A stretch of 64,000 bases of DNA from Psychromonas sp. L1A2 (GCF_009828855.1 NZ_WUAG01000001.1:2418001-2482000), one strand, 5' to 3'. Counted from the first letter of the stretch, positions 8,295-18,434 are shown. Numbers and translations are program-made. Notes: a model not told the origin generated them from the letters alone.

Positions 8295-10106
8295 ATGGTT
8301 GAAACGGGTCATAAATTTCACGATAACGTAGCCAAAAAAGTGGCATGGGCGCATTGGTTTACGTTTTTCAATATCGTTGCTATTTCTTTAATTAGCTTAC
8401 GATATATTGCATATTCAGGATTAGCTGACACGGGGTTAGGCATTACCTATCAATTCGTCAGTTTATTAGGGCATTTTAGTTTTCTTTCCGCCGTTGTATT
8501 CGGCATCCTAATATTTCCTTTAGCATTTATTATCTCGAATAATTTATTGTATCGTTTAATTTCCATTTTGATCGCCACCACGGCGATCACTTTCTTAATT
8601 GTTGACACACAAATATTCCGACTTTATGAATTTCATCTAAATCCTCTGATCTGGCAATTTTTACAAAAACCAGAACAGGTAGAAGAAATTTATTCAATTA
8701 ACCTACATTATATTTCGATCCCTATTACCTTCGCGTTAGAAGTTTTTTTCTCACTAATACTGTGGAAAAAAGTACGCAACATACAAGCAAAGCAGATAGG
8801 CAAACCGATTGCTTTATTCTTGTTTGCTAGTTTTGTATTGAGTCACCTTGTGTTTATTTGGGCTGATGCAACTCAATATCGACCAATTACTCATCAGAGA
8901 TCCTTATATCCTCTCTCTTATCCTATGACTGCTCGTACTTTCCTTAAAAAACAAGGTTGGTTAAATGAAGATATTATACAAAAAAGAGAACTTGGGGCTG
9001 CTGGTACAAACCAACAAGAACTCAACTATCCGCTTGAGAAGTTGGTTTACTCAAAGAATCCAACCGCAAGCGCTGATAAGAATATATTAATTATTAATAT
9101 CGAGTCTTTAAGAGCGGACATGCTGAACCCTCAAAACATGCCAAACCTCCAAGCACTAGCTGATCAAGGTATTAATTTTAAAAATCATTTCAGTGGTGCA
9201 AATAATAACGAACAAGGTGTATTCAGTCTGTTTTATGGGTTGCCTAATAGTTATTGGTACGGGGTCACTGAGAACCATATACCACCTGTTTTCATGACTA
9301 AAATTAACGAAGAAAATCGTCCTATTGGTCTTTTTTCAAGCATAGGTTTTGTGCATCCTAAATTTTTACAAAGTAGCTTTAGTCACTTAAAAGACAAAAA
9401 CAATGTCTATTATTCAAAAGCACAAAACAACAATCAAGTGATTCAACAATGGGGTGAATGGATAACCTCTCAAAGCAAAACCACTCCTTGGTTTGGTTAT
9501 GTATATTTAGAACAACAAAACGAACACTTATTTAACCAACCAAGTAAAAAGTCGATCCCACAACAAACAGAACGCTTAGCTTTGTACCAATCACAAGTTA
9601 GTACTATTGATAATCAAGTAGCCCGTTTAATTGACAAATTAAAGCAACAAAAACAATATGAAAATACCGTTATTGTCATTACTGGAACACATGGTCAATC
9701 GTTTAAAGAGCAGAATACAAATGATGCTTTAATCAGCGGTGCGAATGTGCCAATGGTGTTAATTTGGCCTAATAAAGCCCCTCGAACTATCTATAGAATG
9801 ACCAGCCATGTAGATATTATCCCAACACTTATGCAGGATATATTTGGTATTGAAAATCAAAGTAATCAATACAGTAGTGGCCATTATTTATTAAAAGACA
9901 ATGATAGAGAATATGTTTTATCAGGTGACATTAATAATTATATTATCTACGAAGACCGTAAAATCACACAGTTTTCGGGTAATGGAGATATTAATAGTAT
10001 TGACTGGCAAGGTGAACATATTGAAGCAAATGAACACAATGATAAATTTAACATCACTTTATTAATTGATGTGCTCTCTACTTTACGCCGCTTTAATCAA
10101 AACTAA
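8295..10106 (+). CDS. yejM: inner-membrane sulfatase-like protein YejM (PbgA/LapC)
   Basis: A 603-residue inner-membrane protein: an N-terminal DUF3413 region of about five membrane segments (residues about 20-200) and a periplasmic sulfatase-like domain (NILIINIESLRADMLN at about 257). In E. coli YejM/PbgA senses periplasmic lipopolysaccharide and controls LpxC stability through LapB; the domain has lost sulfatase chemistry in that family. It is translationally close to yejL (5-base gap) and ends at a strong bidirectional terminator. Length is normal (E. coli 586). Confidence 0.92.
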   Translation: MVETGHKFHDNVAKKVAWAHWFTFFNIVAISLISLRYIAYSGLADTGLGITYQFVSLLGHFSFLSAVVFGILIFPLAFIISNNLLYRLISILIATTAITFLIVDTQIFRLYEFHLNPLIWQFLQKPEQVEEIYSINLHYISIPITFALEVFFSLILWKKVRNIQAKQIGKPIALFLFASFVLSHLVFIWADATQYRPITHQRSLYPLSYPMTARTFLKKQGWLNEDIIQKRELGAAGTNQQELNYPLEKLVYSKNPTASADKNILIINIESLRADMLNPQNMPNLQALADQGINFKNHFSGANNNEQGVFSLFYGLPNSYWYGVTENHIPPVFMTKINEENRPIGLFSSIGFVHPKFLQSSFSHLKDKNNVYYSKAQNNNQVIQQWGEWITSQSKTTPWFGYVYLEQQNEHLFNQPSKKSIPQQTERLALYQSQVSTIDNQVARLIDKLKQQKQYENTVIVITGTHGQSFKEQNTNDALISGANVPMVLIWPNKAPRTIYRMTSHVDIIPTLMQDIFGIENQSNQYSSGHYLLKDNDREYVLSGDINNYIIYEDRKITQFSGNGDINSIDWQGEHIEANEHNDKFNITLLIDVLSTLRRFNQN

Positions 10107-10130
10107 TTTAGTGGGTTAAAAATAAGCAGT

Positions 10131-10170
10131 AAAAAAGCCGATAAGAATAATAATTTTTATCGGCTTTTTT
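10131..10170. terminator. bidirectional intrinsic terminator after yejM
   Basis: AAAAAAGCCGATAA pairs with TTATCGGCTTTTTT around a 12-base loop, with an A tract on one side and a T tract on the other. It can end yejLM from the left and the iron-uptake operon (nitroreductase end at 10266) from the right. Confidence 0.9.
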
Positions 10171-10265
10171 GTATTTAAACTTTAAACTAATGTGACTTTT
10201 ATCTAAATTTTCTAGCGCATTCTGCTCTTATTCTGATAATAATAGCACCAACAAGTGAGCCTCAC

Positions 10266-10880
10266 TTATTTACGAACATTTTCATTTATTGATTCAAATA
10301 ACGGCGTTAATTGATTATCACCAAGCCATTTATAACAGTGTGGAGCAACATCAGAACGCTTTTTAATACGATGCTCTTTCTTAGTTCCTAGCATAATAAA
10401 AGCAACAGGTTCTTGCTGTTTAGTCAGGCCAAATAACTCATGAACTTGCGTTAGCTCTGCAGCATCGGTGCTATACCAAATAGCTGCGACATCTTCTTGT
10501 TCTGCCGCTAGCAAGATATTTTGACATCCTGCTGCTGCCGCTAACACTTGGTCTCTTCTAGACACTGCATGAGGTTCGATGATATCAGCTGAAACCAGTA
10601 CCACCATTGGTGCATCTTTTAAGTAGTTGGTTAACCGACGAATGCGCGCAGGTTCAATATGGCCAGCATTATCCAGCCAAGCATGACACATTGACTCGCA
10701 CATACTTGGAACATACTCTGTATCAACGACCACTAAATGCCATGGTTTGATATTGCCATGATCAGGCGCGCTCATTACCGCTTGAAAGATACGTTTTAGT
10801 TTTTCACTATCGGGTGCAGGATGCTGCATCTCATGTACATGACATGAACTACGTTGATAAATAAGATCTAATGCTGACAC
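10266..10880 (-). CDS. YdjA-like nitroreductase family flavoprotein
   Basis: A 204-residue single-domain FMN-dependent nitroreductase resembling E. coli YdjA: start MSALDLIYQRSS, the segment APDHGNIKPWHLVVV (FMN and helix cap region), and an AAAAGCQNILLAAE helix. The family uses NAD(P)H to reduce nitro or other acceptor groups; the natural substrate is unknown. It begins 2 bases after the fhuB stop, so it is the last gene of the ferric-hydroxamate operon. No fhuF-type or SIP-type siderophore reductase is present here, so a role in reductive iron release is conceivable, but this rests on position only. Confidence 0.82.
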   Translation of the reverse strand: MSALDLIYQRSSCHVHEMQHPAPDSEKLKRIFQAVMSAPDHGNIKPWHLVVVDTEYVPSMCESMCHAWLDNAGHIEPARIRRLTNYLKDAPMVVLVSADIIEPHAVSRRDQVLAAAAGCQNILLAAEQEDVAAIWYSTDAAELTQVHELFGLTKQQEPVAFIMLGTKKEHRIKKRSDVAPHCYKWLGDNQLTPLFESINENVRK

Positions 10881-10882
10881 TC

Positions 10883-12814
10883 TTAATTCCTTTTATAACC
10901 TAACAAAATTAAACAAATAAAGTACAAACCACCAATAATCGACACTAAAATACCACTGGCAATCTCAAAAGGTGCAATTAAGGTCCTACCCAGTCCATCA
11001 GCCAGTAATAATAACCAAGCGCCGACTAAACCACTGCCAAGCAATAATACCCAATGACGAGTTTGCCCCATCAAGCGTAAAATATGTGGAGAAAGTAATC
11101 CAACAAACGCAATCGCACCTACCGCAGCAACTGCTGCTGCCGTTAACAAGACCACTAATAAAATGATTAATAAACGCAGTTTCATTAACGGTTGACCAAG
11201 GTGTAACCCCCAATCTTCACCTAAAGTGAACAAATCTAATTGGCGAGCCAATGCCACTAAGGCTAAACAACAAGGTAATGTCACCGCCAAGAGTAACCAA
11301 CCTATCTGTGCATCGGCGCCGTAAGTTGTCCCGGTTAGCCAAAGCACTGTCACTGAAGCCGCGCCAGAACCAAACGTTAGTACCATTGATGCAATGGTGC
11401 CGCACCAAGCAGAGATGGCAATTCCTAATAGTGCGAGTTGAGAAACACGTAATTGATAACGCATTGCAATAAATAAAATACACACCACAATAGCTGCGCC
11501 AACTAACGCCCACAGAAAGAGATCAACACGAGAAGCCTCAGGCCAAACCTGTAAAGCTAAGATAATACATAACACTGAGGCCGACGTTGCACCAGAGATA
11601 TCTGGACTTGCCATTGGGTTTCTAAACAGCGCTTGTAAAGTACAACCTGCCATTCCTAAACCAATACCCGCCATCACAGCAACGCCCATACGCCATGCTG
11701 TAAATTCAAAACCAATATCGCTAGGCCAAAAATACATCGCTGTTAATACCAACAAAAAAGCAGGAATCGCAATGGCAAAGAATTTAGGCAACTTGATTAA
11801 TGCCGCTAATCCAAATCCACTTTCTTGCATCGCCATGCCCATCGCACCTTTTTTGCGCGTCAGTAGATACAAAAAAAATGGCATTCCGATTAATACCGTT
11901 AATACCCCCGTCGGTAAGCGAAAACCAGAAACAGGTAATGAACGTGAAAAGAGCTCAGCAACAATCACTAATAAAGCACCAAAAATACTGGCACAGATAA
12001 CCTGTTGGCGTGATTTATTAAACCCTAGCATACGGGCAATATGAGGCGCCATTAAACCAACAAAACCCAATACACCCACCATCGCTGTCACTAATGATGC
12101 TTGTAACACCGCAATCAATAACAACACGGCACGCCAACGTCTAACAGATAAGCCAACAACATTGGCTGTATCATCACCTAAACTCAACATATCTAGTTGG
12201 CGATGGCATAACAAAGGTAATGCCAGTAATAATAAAGAAGGGATAAAAATTAGGCTGACTAATTGACCATCACTTTGACCAATATTGCCACTGCCCCACA
12301 GAAATAAACCATCCATACGTTGTTCTGCATAAATCATAATGGCAGATGATAAAGCTCCCACGGCAAGACTCATCGCCATACCGATTAAGATAAGCTGTAA
12401 TTTACCGCCACCGATAACCTGCGACAGTAACAAAATCAACATTGAAATAACTAAAGCAAAAGAAAAAGCAGCGATCCACACTTCCCAAATACTAGGATCC
12501 TCAATAAAAAGATTAATAACCATCGCACCTAATAACGCACCAGCACTAATACCGATAGTTGAAGGTGAAGCAAATGAATTACCTAAAGCGGTTTGAACCA
12601 CTGCCCCTGATTGAGCCAGTAAAGCACCGCATAATAGTGCCATTAATAAAGTAGGTAATAACAATTGATAAAAGTAAGTGATTTCATACTCGTTAATCAA
12701 TACTGTTTGCTGATAATGTTGCCAACTAAATACAGCGACAACGATAACAAGCAATGAGATAAGTGACCAAACAGTGTTTCGTCCTTTCATTAATTCAACG
12801 TATTTAGCGAGCAT
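10883..12814 (-). CDS. fhuB: Fe3+-hydroxamate ABC transporter permease FhuB
   Basis: A 643-residue double permease: two homologous FecCD/BtuC-type halves in one chain, each with a GAxxQ-type early segment (AQSGAVVQTALGNSFASP; GCTLQALFRNPMASPD) and the loop that contacts the ATPase (GFVGLMAPHIARML; GAIAFVGLLSPHILRLMG). This duplicated form is diagnostic of FhuB (E. coli 660 aa) rather than single-copy FepD/BtuC permeases. It overlaps the end of fhuD by 11 bases and is followed after 2 bases by the nitroreductase, so translation is coupled along the operon. It moves ferric hydroxamates such as aerobactin across the inner membrane. Confidence 0.92.
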   Translation of the reverse strand: MLAKYVELMKGRNTVWSLISLLVIVVAVFSWQHYQQTVLINEYEITYFYQLLLPTLLMALLCGALLAQSGAVVQTALGNSFASPSTIGISAGALLGAMVINLFIEDPSIWEVWIAAFSFALVISMLILLLSQVIGGGKLQLILIGMAMSLAVGALSSAIMIYAEQRMDGLFLWGSGNIGQSDGQLVSLIFIPSLLLLALPLLCHRQLDMLSLGDDTANVVGLSVRRWRAVLLLIAVLQASLVTAMVGVLGFVGLMAPHIARMLGFNKSRQQVICASIFGALLVIVAELFSRSLPVSGFRLPTGVLTVLIGMPFFLYLLTRKKGAMGMAMQESGFGLAALIKLPKFFAIAIPAFLLVLTAMYFWPSDIGFEFTAWRMGVAVMAGIGLGMAGCTLQALFRNPMASPDISGATSASVLCIILALQVWPEASRVDLFLWALVGAAIVVCILFIAMRYQLRVSQLALLGIAISAWCGTIASMVLTFGSGAASVTVLWLTGTTYGADAQIGWLLLAVTLPCCLALVALARQLDLFTLGEDWGLHLGQPLMKLRLLIILLVVLLTAAAVAAVGAIAFVGLLSPHILRLMGQTRHWVLLLGSGLVGAWLLLLADGLGRTLIAPFEIASGILVSIIGGLYFICLILLGYKRN

Positions 12815-13847
12815 GATTTTTCTCCAACAAGGTGTTAGTAAATGCTCGTGCCATTCTTACAACTGAAACAGGGCCACCAAAACTCCACAATGGAGACACC
12901 GTATAAATATCATCATTTTTAACGAACTGATGTTGTGCCCATAATGGTGATGTCATCATTCTTTCACCTTTACCAGCTGTTTCTTGCACCAGAATAAGTG
13001 CCGTATCTTGTAACATTTTAATTTGCTCTAGTTGTAAATGTGTAAAATCCTTACCTGGCAACGTAATATCCCATTGATAATCAAGCCCTAGTTGTGTCGC
13101 AATAGATGCCGCTAAACTTTGTTTAGAAAAAACACGTAAGCCATAACCCATTCCAACAAATTTTCCATAAGCTATTTTCTTACCTTGCAAACTTTCACTG
13201 CCTAATATCAAACGTAAACGAGCTAACTCTGCATCCATTTCCAACAACTGTTGTTTCGCTAATGCCGTTTTGCCAACACGCTCTGCAAGCTGTAAATAGT
13301 TGATTCGCATTTGATCCATATAGCGATAATCAGTTTGCTCAAAACGTGAAAATTGTTGAAGTAATAACGTCGGAGCGATGGCATTTAACTCATCTAATAA
13401 ACGGGCATGGCGGAATGGATAACCAATAATAAGATCGGGCTTTTGTTCTATAACAGCAGGTAGACTAGGGAAAGCACGATTACCGACTTCAGCAACACCT
13501 TTAGGAAGAGCAGGATGATTAGATTGCCATTTTCGATAACCATTAATTGACGTCAATCCAACAGGCTTAATGCCTAAAGACAATAACATTTCAGCAGCAG
13601 ACCAATTTAAGGCCACTGTTCGAGGCGTATTAATCAATGTAGTGGGGAGTGATAAAGGCAAAACAGCACCACTTGAAACGTCAATGGCTTCAAAATTTTT
13701 AACTTTAGTTGTTGTTTTAGTGTTTGTTATTTCATCTGATTGTTCACTAACTGATTGATCAAACGTCTGCTTCACTTCTTCACTAAAAGCGCTATGAGGT
13801 AGTACAAAAAAACCAGCTATTGCAATAGGTATAAACCAACGTAACAT
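12804..13847 (-). CDS. fhuD: Fe3+-hydroxamate-binding periplasmic protein FhuD
   Basis: A 347-residue substrate-binding protein of the TroA-like fold. The signal peptide (MLRWFIPIAIAGFFVLPHSAFS) is followed by a mature chain with family features: a start about inherited names (RTVALNWSAAEMLLSLGIKPVG), the PDLIIGYPFRH segment, and a long backbone helix around residues 190-220. It delivers ferric hydroxamate siderophores to FhuBC. Residues 23-60 form an unusual Ser/Thr/Lys-rich stretch before the first strand, longer than in E. coli FhuD (296 aa). The start codon overlaps the fhuC stop (ATGA-type junction at 13847). Confidence 0.9.
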   Translation of the reverse strand: MLRWFIPIAIAGFFVLPHSAFSEEVKQTFDQSVSEQSDEITNTKTTTKVKNFEAIDVSSGAVLPLSLPTTLINTPRTVALNWSAAEMLLSLGIKPVGLTSINGYRKWQSNHPALPKGVAEVGNRAFPSLPAVIEQKPDLIIGYPFRHARLLDELNAIAPTLLLQQFSRFEQTDYRYMDQMRINYLQLAERVGKTALAKQQLLEMDAELARLRLILGSESLQGKKIAYGKFVGMGYGLRVFSKQSLAASIATQLGLDYQWDITLPGKDFTHLQLEQIKMLQDTALILVQETAGKGERMMTSPLWAQHQFVKNDDIYTVSPLWSFGGPVSVVRMARAFTNTLLEKNHAR

Positions 13848-14758
13848 CAGTCAACCCTCTTTGCATTTGATTCAGTCTTTGCATTTGACTCACTCTTTAC
13901 ACTTGATTTGGTATTAGTAGTGGAATCGATATTGGTAGAAGATTCGGCATTAGCAATGAACTTAGTATCATTCAATTTAACCGCGTTAGTTCTTGGCCAC
14001 AGTAAAGTTTGCCCTTCCACTTCAACACGCGCGACCGACGTATTATAAACTTGAGAGACTCGTTCTGCCGTTAATACTAAATCGATATCCCCTGCTGCAA
14101 CCACTTTACCTTTTTCTAACATAATTGCATGATGACTAAATTCTTGCGCATGGTTAAGGTCATGTAACACCCAAATGATGGTTTTACCATATTGTTCATT
14201 AAGGCGTTTAACGATATGCAACAATTCAACTTGATGTCCAATATCTAACCAAGAAGTCGGTTCATCGAGTAAAACAATATCAGTATCTTGTGCTAATACC
14301 ATTGCTAACCAACAACGCTGAGCTTCACCACCGGATAGTGTTTCAATGGCCAAATCTGCAAATTCAAGCACACCCGCTTCTTGCATTGCCCAATGCATTT
14401 TTTCTTTATCTTGTTTAGTTAATGGTGCAAACCAACGTCGGTGTGGATGACGACCAAACTCAACCAAATCAGCAACCGTCAAACCAACTGGCGTGCTATG
14501 TCGTTGTGGTAACATCGCAAGCTTAAGTGCTAAGTCAGCACGGGAATACTGCGTTATTCCTTTTCCAGATAATTGAATATCCCCAGTGTTAATTTTTTCC
14601 AAGCCAGCAATAAGTTTTAGTAACGTACTTTTGCCAGAGCCATTCGGGCCGATTAACGCCGTCACTTTTCCTTCTTGGAATTCACAGGATATATTATCTA
14701 GAATTAACTTGCCGCCTAAGCGACAAGTTAATTTATTCACAGTGAGTAATTCAGTCAA
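13847..14758 (-). CDS. fhuC: Fe3+-hydroxamate ABC transporter ATPase FhuC
   Basis: An ABC ATPase with Walker A GPNGSGKST (residues about 36-44), Q-loop region LPQRHSTPVG, signature LSGGEAQR, Walker B VLLDEPTSWLD and switch HDLNHA. It energises FhuB for ferric hydroxamate import. The catalytic domain ends near residue 260, where E. coli FhuC (265 aa) also ends. About 35 further residues form a low-complexity Ser/Thr/Asn/Lys tail with 6-residue repeats (SESNAK, TESNAK), probably disordered. It lies 2 bases after iutA. Confidence 0.92.
   Translation of the reverse strand: MTELLTVNKLTCRLGGKLILDNISCEFQEGKVTALIGPNGSGKSTLLKLIAGLEKINTGDIQLSGKGITQYSRADLALKLAMLPQRHSTPVGLTVADLVEFGRHPHRRWFAPLTKQDKEKMHWAMQEAGVLEFADLAIETLSGGEAQRCWLAMVLAQDTDIVLLDEPTSWLDIGHQVELLHIVKRLNEQYGKTIIWVLHDLNHAQEFSHHAIMLEKGKVVAAGDIDLVLTAERVSQVYNTSVARVEVEGQTLLWPRTNAVKLNDTKFIANAESSTNIDSTTNTKSSVKSESNAKTESNAKRVD
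13859..13912. repeat. 18-bp imperfect tandem repeat in the 3' end of fhuC
   Basis: Three neighbouring 18-base units (TTTGCATTTGATTCAGTC-type, plus two variants) lie in the last part of fhuC. Each keeps frame and adds six residues to the charged tail, so copy-number change would lengthen or shorten the tail without breaking the gene. Confidence 0.6.
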
Positions 14759-14760
14759 TG

Positions 14761-16956
14761 TTAGAATTTCACATTATAGTTAACTGAGTAAGTACGGCCT
14801 TGACCTCTAAATTCAGTTAAGTTTGTTAATCCATAAAATACATCTGCACGTTGTGACCAAAGTGTTTCATAATCTTCATTGAACAAGTTTGTTACACCTA
14901 ATTGCATACTACCTACTGGTAAACGTACACTAGTTAATAAATCAACAGTATTATAACCATCAATTTCTTCGTCATTTGCGTCTTCATAATCAAACAACTG
15001 AGTTGTTTGTAGACGAGTATTGGTTACATTTGTAGCCCAATTTATATAAGCAGTCGCCTTTGATGGGCTGGCAGTTGTAACAGATAAGTCTTGCCATTTA
15101 CCATCGGTCTTACTTTCACTTACTATGTACTGAAAGTTACCACCGACACTTAATGCATTTGTTAAGGCATAATCAAGCTGTCCTTCTAAACCATAAATAC
15201 GTACATCATTATCAATAACGTCAATTGAAAAGTCATCTTGAAGCTCAATTTCTTTATCTGAAATTGAATAGTACGCAGCTAACTGTGTAGAAAGCGATTC
15301 TTGATTTAAACGCCAACCTAACTCAACAGCATTAGTTTTAACTCCTTCCAATGGACTATCAGAAACATTTACACTGTTTGCAACACTACCATCTGCATTA
15401 TAAGTACCTTGACCATAATACTTAGCACTATCAGGAATTTCGAAACCTTGAGATAAGTTTAACCAAACTTGCTGTTCTTCGTTTATTTTATATAAAATAC
15501 CGGCATTAAGTAGTGTATTACTATAATCATTACTACCACCTTCGATGGCATCGTAATTAGTTGTATCACCTATTAGTCCAGCATACTGTTGCTCTGAATC
15601 AACAAAATCAGATACTTTAATATTCGTGTATTGATAACGAATACCGGCATGTAAGTTCCATGACTCATTAAGCTCATATTCAGCTTGTAAAAATGCAGCA
15701 ACGGATGTGGTATCGATATCAGGGTAGCGACCAGCATCGCCGATTGGATCGTAAACTAATCCATTAGAAGCAGCGGCAGTACCAATATTGTAATAACTTT
15801 GTGTTGCCTCAAATTGTTCAAACTCTAAATCTGCGCCATACACTAATTTAAGTTGATCTATTGGTTGAGCAGTCAGTACGACTTTAGTCCCAATCACCGA
15901 AGTTTCTTGTTCCGACGCACTTACATTTGTAAAAGCACCGTTAGGAGCAGGGTTAAAACGCAATGATTCTTCACGGTAATATAGTTGCACATTTAACGTC
16001 TGATTATAAAAATCACTATCACTATAATTTGCGGCAAGCATTATTCTTTTAGTTCGAGCTTGATCATCCAAGTCGTAACCTTCAACCATTTCCAACTCTC
16101 TGCTTGGATCGAATAAGTAGCTATAACTTGGACCATAATCAATACCGTAATCACTATCTTGGCCACTATCGTAAAACTGCGCCATTAGCTCAAGGCGTTT
16201 AGTATCTGAAATTTCAAAACCAACATTACCTAAAATATCTAATTGAGAAACAAATTGAGAAGGTGTTTGAGCGAAATCATGTAAGATCATGTCGCCATCA
16301 GCATCATACCGACCTTCAGCTTGATCATAAGAAATCGCTAAACGTGCATCCATTTTCTCTGTTGTTTTAGAAATCGATTGTGCAACTTGGTACTGTATAT
16401 CCTCTCTTTTATTAAAGCCAGACTTTGCACCTACCCAAGTTTCGCCATGAATGCCGAGCTCTTCATCACTGCCTTTTTTAGTAATAATATTGATAATACC
16501 ACCGGTACTACCCCCCCCATACATTGCTGAAGCACCTGATATAACCTCAATTCGCGCTATATTAAATGGATTAATAGCATCGAATTGACGGCTGATACTA
16601 CGTGAGGAATTTAATGAAATACCGTCAATCATCACTAATGCAGTTCTGCCTCGCATATTTTGCCCTGCATTAGAACGAGATTGGCTGCCAACATCTAAAC
16701 TAGGGATCAAGTTCGCTAACGCAGCCTTAAAATCCACACCAGATTTTACTTGTTCAGCTATTTGCTCGCCCTCGACGACTAATACCGTTGCAGCAATATC
16801 ACTAATACTTTGTGCACTTCGATTAGCAGTAACCACCATCGCATACCCATTATCATCTACGTCTGTTTTAGCTTGTGCTTGTACAGACATTCCCAGAATG
16901 CCGATGAGGATAGGGTTTAATATAAATTTAATTTGATTTGATTTAGTAAGTTTCAT
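14761..16956 (-). CDS. iutA: TonB-dependent ferric aerobactin receptor IutA
   Basis: A 731-residue outer-membrane receptor: signal peptide ending QAQA, plug domain (residues about 40-165) with AALANLIPSLDVGSQSRSN, NMRGRTALVMIDGISLNSSRS and ISGASAMYGGGSTGGIINI, then a 22-strand-type barrel ending in a terminal aromatic (NYNVKF). These plug segments and later ones (LNLSQGFEIPDSAKYYGQG, NVSDSPLEGVK) closely match the known aerobactin/ferrioxamine receptor IutA. It stands between the MFS gene and fhuC in a minus-strand operon. No separate Fur box is evident in the 126 bases upstream, so control probably comes from the site before the MFS gene. Confidence 0.93.
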   Translation of the reverse strand: MKLTKSNQIKFILNPILIGILGMSVQAQAKTDVDDNGYAMVVTANRSAQSISDIAATVLVVEGEQIAEQVKSGVDFKAALANLIPSLDVGSQSRSNAGQNMRGRTALVMIDGISLNSSRSISRQFDAINPFNIARIEVISGASAMYGGGSTGGIINIITKKGSDEELGIHGETWVGAKSGFNKREDIQYQVAQSISKTTEKMDARLAISYDQAEGRYDADGDMILHDFAQTPSQFVSQLDILGNVGFEISDTKRLELMAQFYDSGQDSDYGIDYGPSYSYLFDPSRELEMVEGYDLDDQARTKRIMLAANYSDSDFYNQTLNVQLYYREESLRFNPAPNGAFTNVSASEQETSVIGTKVVLTAQPIDQLKLVYGADLEFEQFEATQSYYNIGTAAASNGLVYDPIGDAGRYPDIDTTSVAAFLQAEYELNESWNLHAGIRYQYTNIKVSDFVDSEQQYAGLIGDTTNYDAIEGGSNDYSNTLLNAGILYKINEEQQVWLNLSQGFEIPDSAKYYGQGTYNADGSVANSVNVSDSPLEGVKTNAVELGWRLNQESLSTQLAAYYSISDKEIELQDDFSIDVIDNDVRIYGLEGQLDYALTNALSVGGNFQYIVSESKTDGKWQDLSVTTASPSKATAYINWATNVTNTRLQTTQLFDYEDANDEEIDGYNTVDLLTSVRLPVGSMQLGVTNLFNEDYETLWSQRADVFYGLTNLTEFRGQGRTYSVNYNVKF

Positions 16957-17082
16957 GAAAAATTCCGTTTAATTAAAAATAAAAGTTTGTTTAATATTTA
17001 TGAACAAAGTTGAGTTTATTGCCATTAAATTTGATACCACTCAATCAGATACCAACAAATGGATCCTTACTCTTAATCTACG

Positions 17083-18396
17083 TTAAGGTTTTGCAATGCT
17101 TACTTTATTAGTCGTATTTACCCTATGACTTCGGTGATAAACCATTCCACCAGCACACAAGATCAATACCATTAATAAGATAAAACTCAGTAATAACGCT
17201 TGTTGGCCTAGTATTAAAAGTAATCCGCCAGCTAGACCTCCAAATGCATTTCCCAAAGTATGACCTTGAGATACCGCAGCAGATGTGCGGGCTTTATTAT
17301 ATTTGCTAGCGTGTATTGCTAATGCGGTATACCAGGCAGGTGCCATTGATAACGCAGCACTAATCAACACAACAGCAACAATCAATTGCTTCTGCATCAC
17401 AAATAAAAGACTCCCAGCAATAAAGCTGGCAGAAATGACGAATATGAATAAAATCGGCGAACGACTAAGAGGACGATATAAAATAAATAATGACATTAGT
17501 GCGCTAGCACTGGCTGCAAACAAAAGGCTGGCGGTCATATTACTGGCTAACTCAGCACTGCCAAATTGCACCAATAACAAAGGACCTAAACTAAATTGCA
17601 GTTGTGATGAAAACAACGTAATTAAAATCGCTGCAATACAAACGGAGATAAGTAACGGATTAGCAACCAAAGAAAATACTTCTGTTTTTACAGGTCCTAT
17701 AGATGTAGGAGAGGTATGTTGAGTTAGCCCATCTAAGCTTACTTCTTGTGTTGTTAATGGATAAGATGGGTTCTGATCTTCTTTAGCATTAGTACTAACA
17801 TCAGCATCAGCATTATGACTAAACCAAGCAATCAAAGCGGCAACCAAAGTGACAGAAGCAATAAACCATAAACTAAAATAATTAATATCAATAGGAACAA
17901 AGGTTAATAAAGGAGCAGTTAATCGACCTATATTGGTCGCAATGCTTGACCAAACTAGCTTCTCACCTTTTTTATCGTTATGAGATAAGGTTAATTGCGC
18001 ACTTGGAATAATGGCACTACAAAATAGACCATGCAGCACTCGCGCTAAACATAAAGCGATGACTAAGTTTACTCCTTGGAACTCAGAAAATTGTAGGAAC
18101 GCAATAAAGCTTAATTGTGATGCTAAGAAACCTAATAATACCCAACGAACAATAACCAAAATTGATTGATTAGCTGACGCACGCTTATCTAATAAATGTC
18201 CCCACCAGCCAGAGCAACACATAAAAACAAACGTCCCTAAAGACAGAGGTAAAGCTAAGGCAAATGCCGAGATTCCACCTTGTAGCATCATTGTGGGTAC
18301 GAGTATGAGAATTGCTCCTTGCAATGCTCCAAGTACCCAACAAGATAAAACGGCCATCCCTTGCATTTTATTCCCTAAATTATTATCAAATATCAC
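17083..18396 (-). CDS. MFS transporter, probable aerobactin exporter
   Basis: A 437-residue major facilitator with about twelve hydrophobic segments and a polar central loop (residues about 200-235). The short motif GWWGHLLDKR after the second helix is the MFS loop 2-3 signature. Siderophore loci of this kind often carry an MFS exporter (ShiF/IucX or PvsC types), and this gene heads the Fur-type operon MFS-iutA-fhuCDB, so siderophore export is the likely job. That is inference from position; substrate cannot be read from sequence. Confidence 0.75.
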   Translation of the reverse strand: MIFDNNLGNKMQGMAVLSCWVLGALQGAILILVPTMMLQGGISAFALALPLSLGTFVFMCCSGWWGHLLDKRASANQSILVIVRWVLLGFLASQLSFIAFLQFSEFQGVNLVIALCLARVLHGLFCSAIIPSAQLTLSHNDKKGEKLVWSSIATNIGRLTAPLLTFVPIDINYFSLWFIASVTLVAALIAWFSHNADADVSTNAKEDQNPSYPLTTQEVSLDGLTQHTSPTSIGPVKTEVFSLVANPLLISVCIAAILITLFSSQLQFSLGPLLLVQFGSAELASNMTASLLFAASASALMSLFILYRPLSRSPILFIFVISASFIAGSLLFVMQKQLIVAVVLISAALSMAPAWYTALAIHASKYNKARTSAAVSQGHTLGNAFGGLAGGLLLILGQQALLLSFILLMVLILCAGGMVYHRSHRVNTTNKVSIAKP

Positions 18397-18434
18397 GAAT
18401 GGTAATTAGTATCATTTGCGATGATGATATTCCA

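Noticed and set aside
17285-17722. 145-codon frame opposite the MFS gene
   Set aside because: Composition typical of an antisense frame through membrane-protein codons; no start signal.
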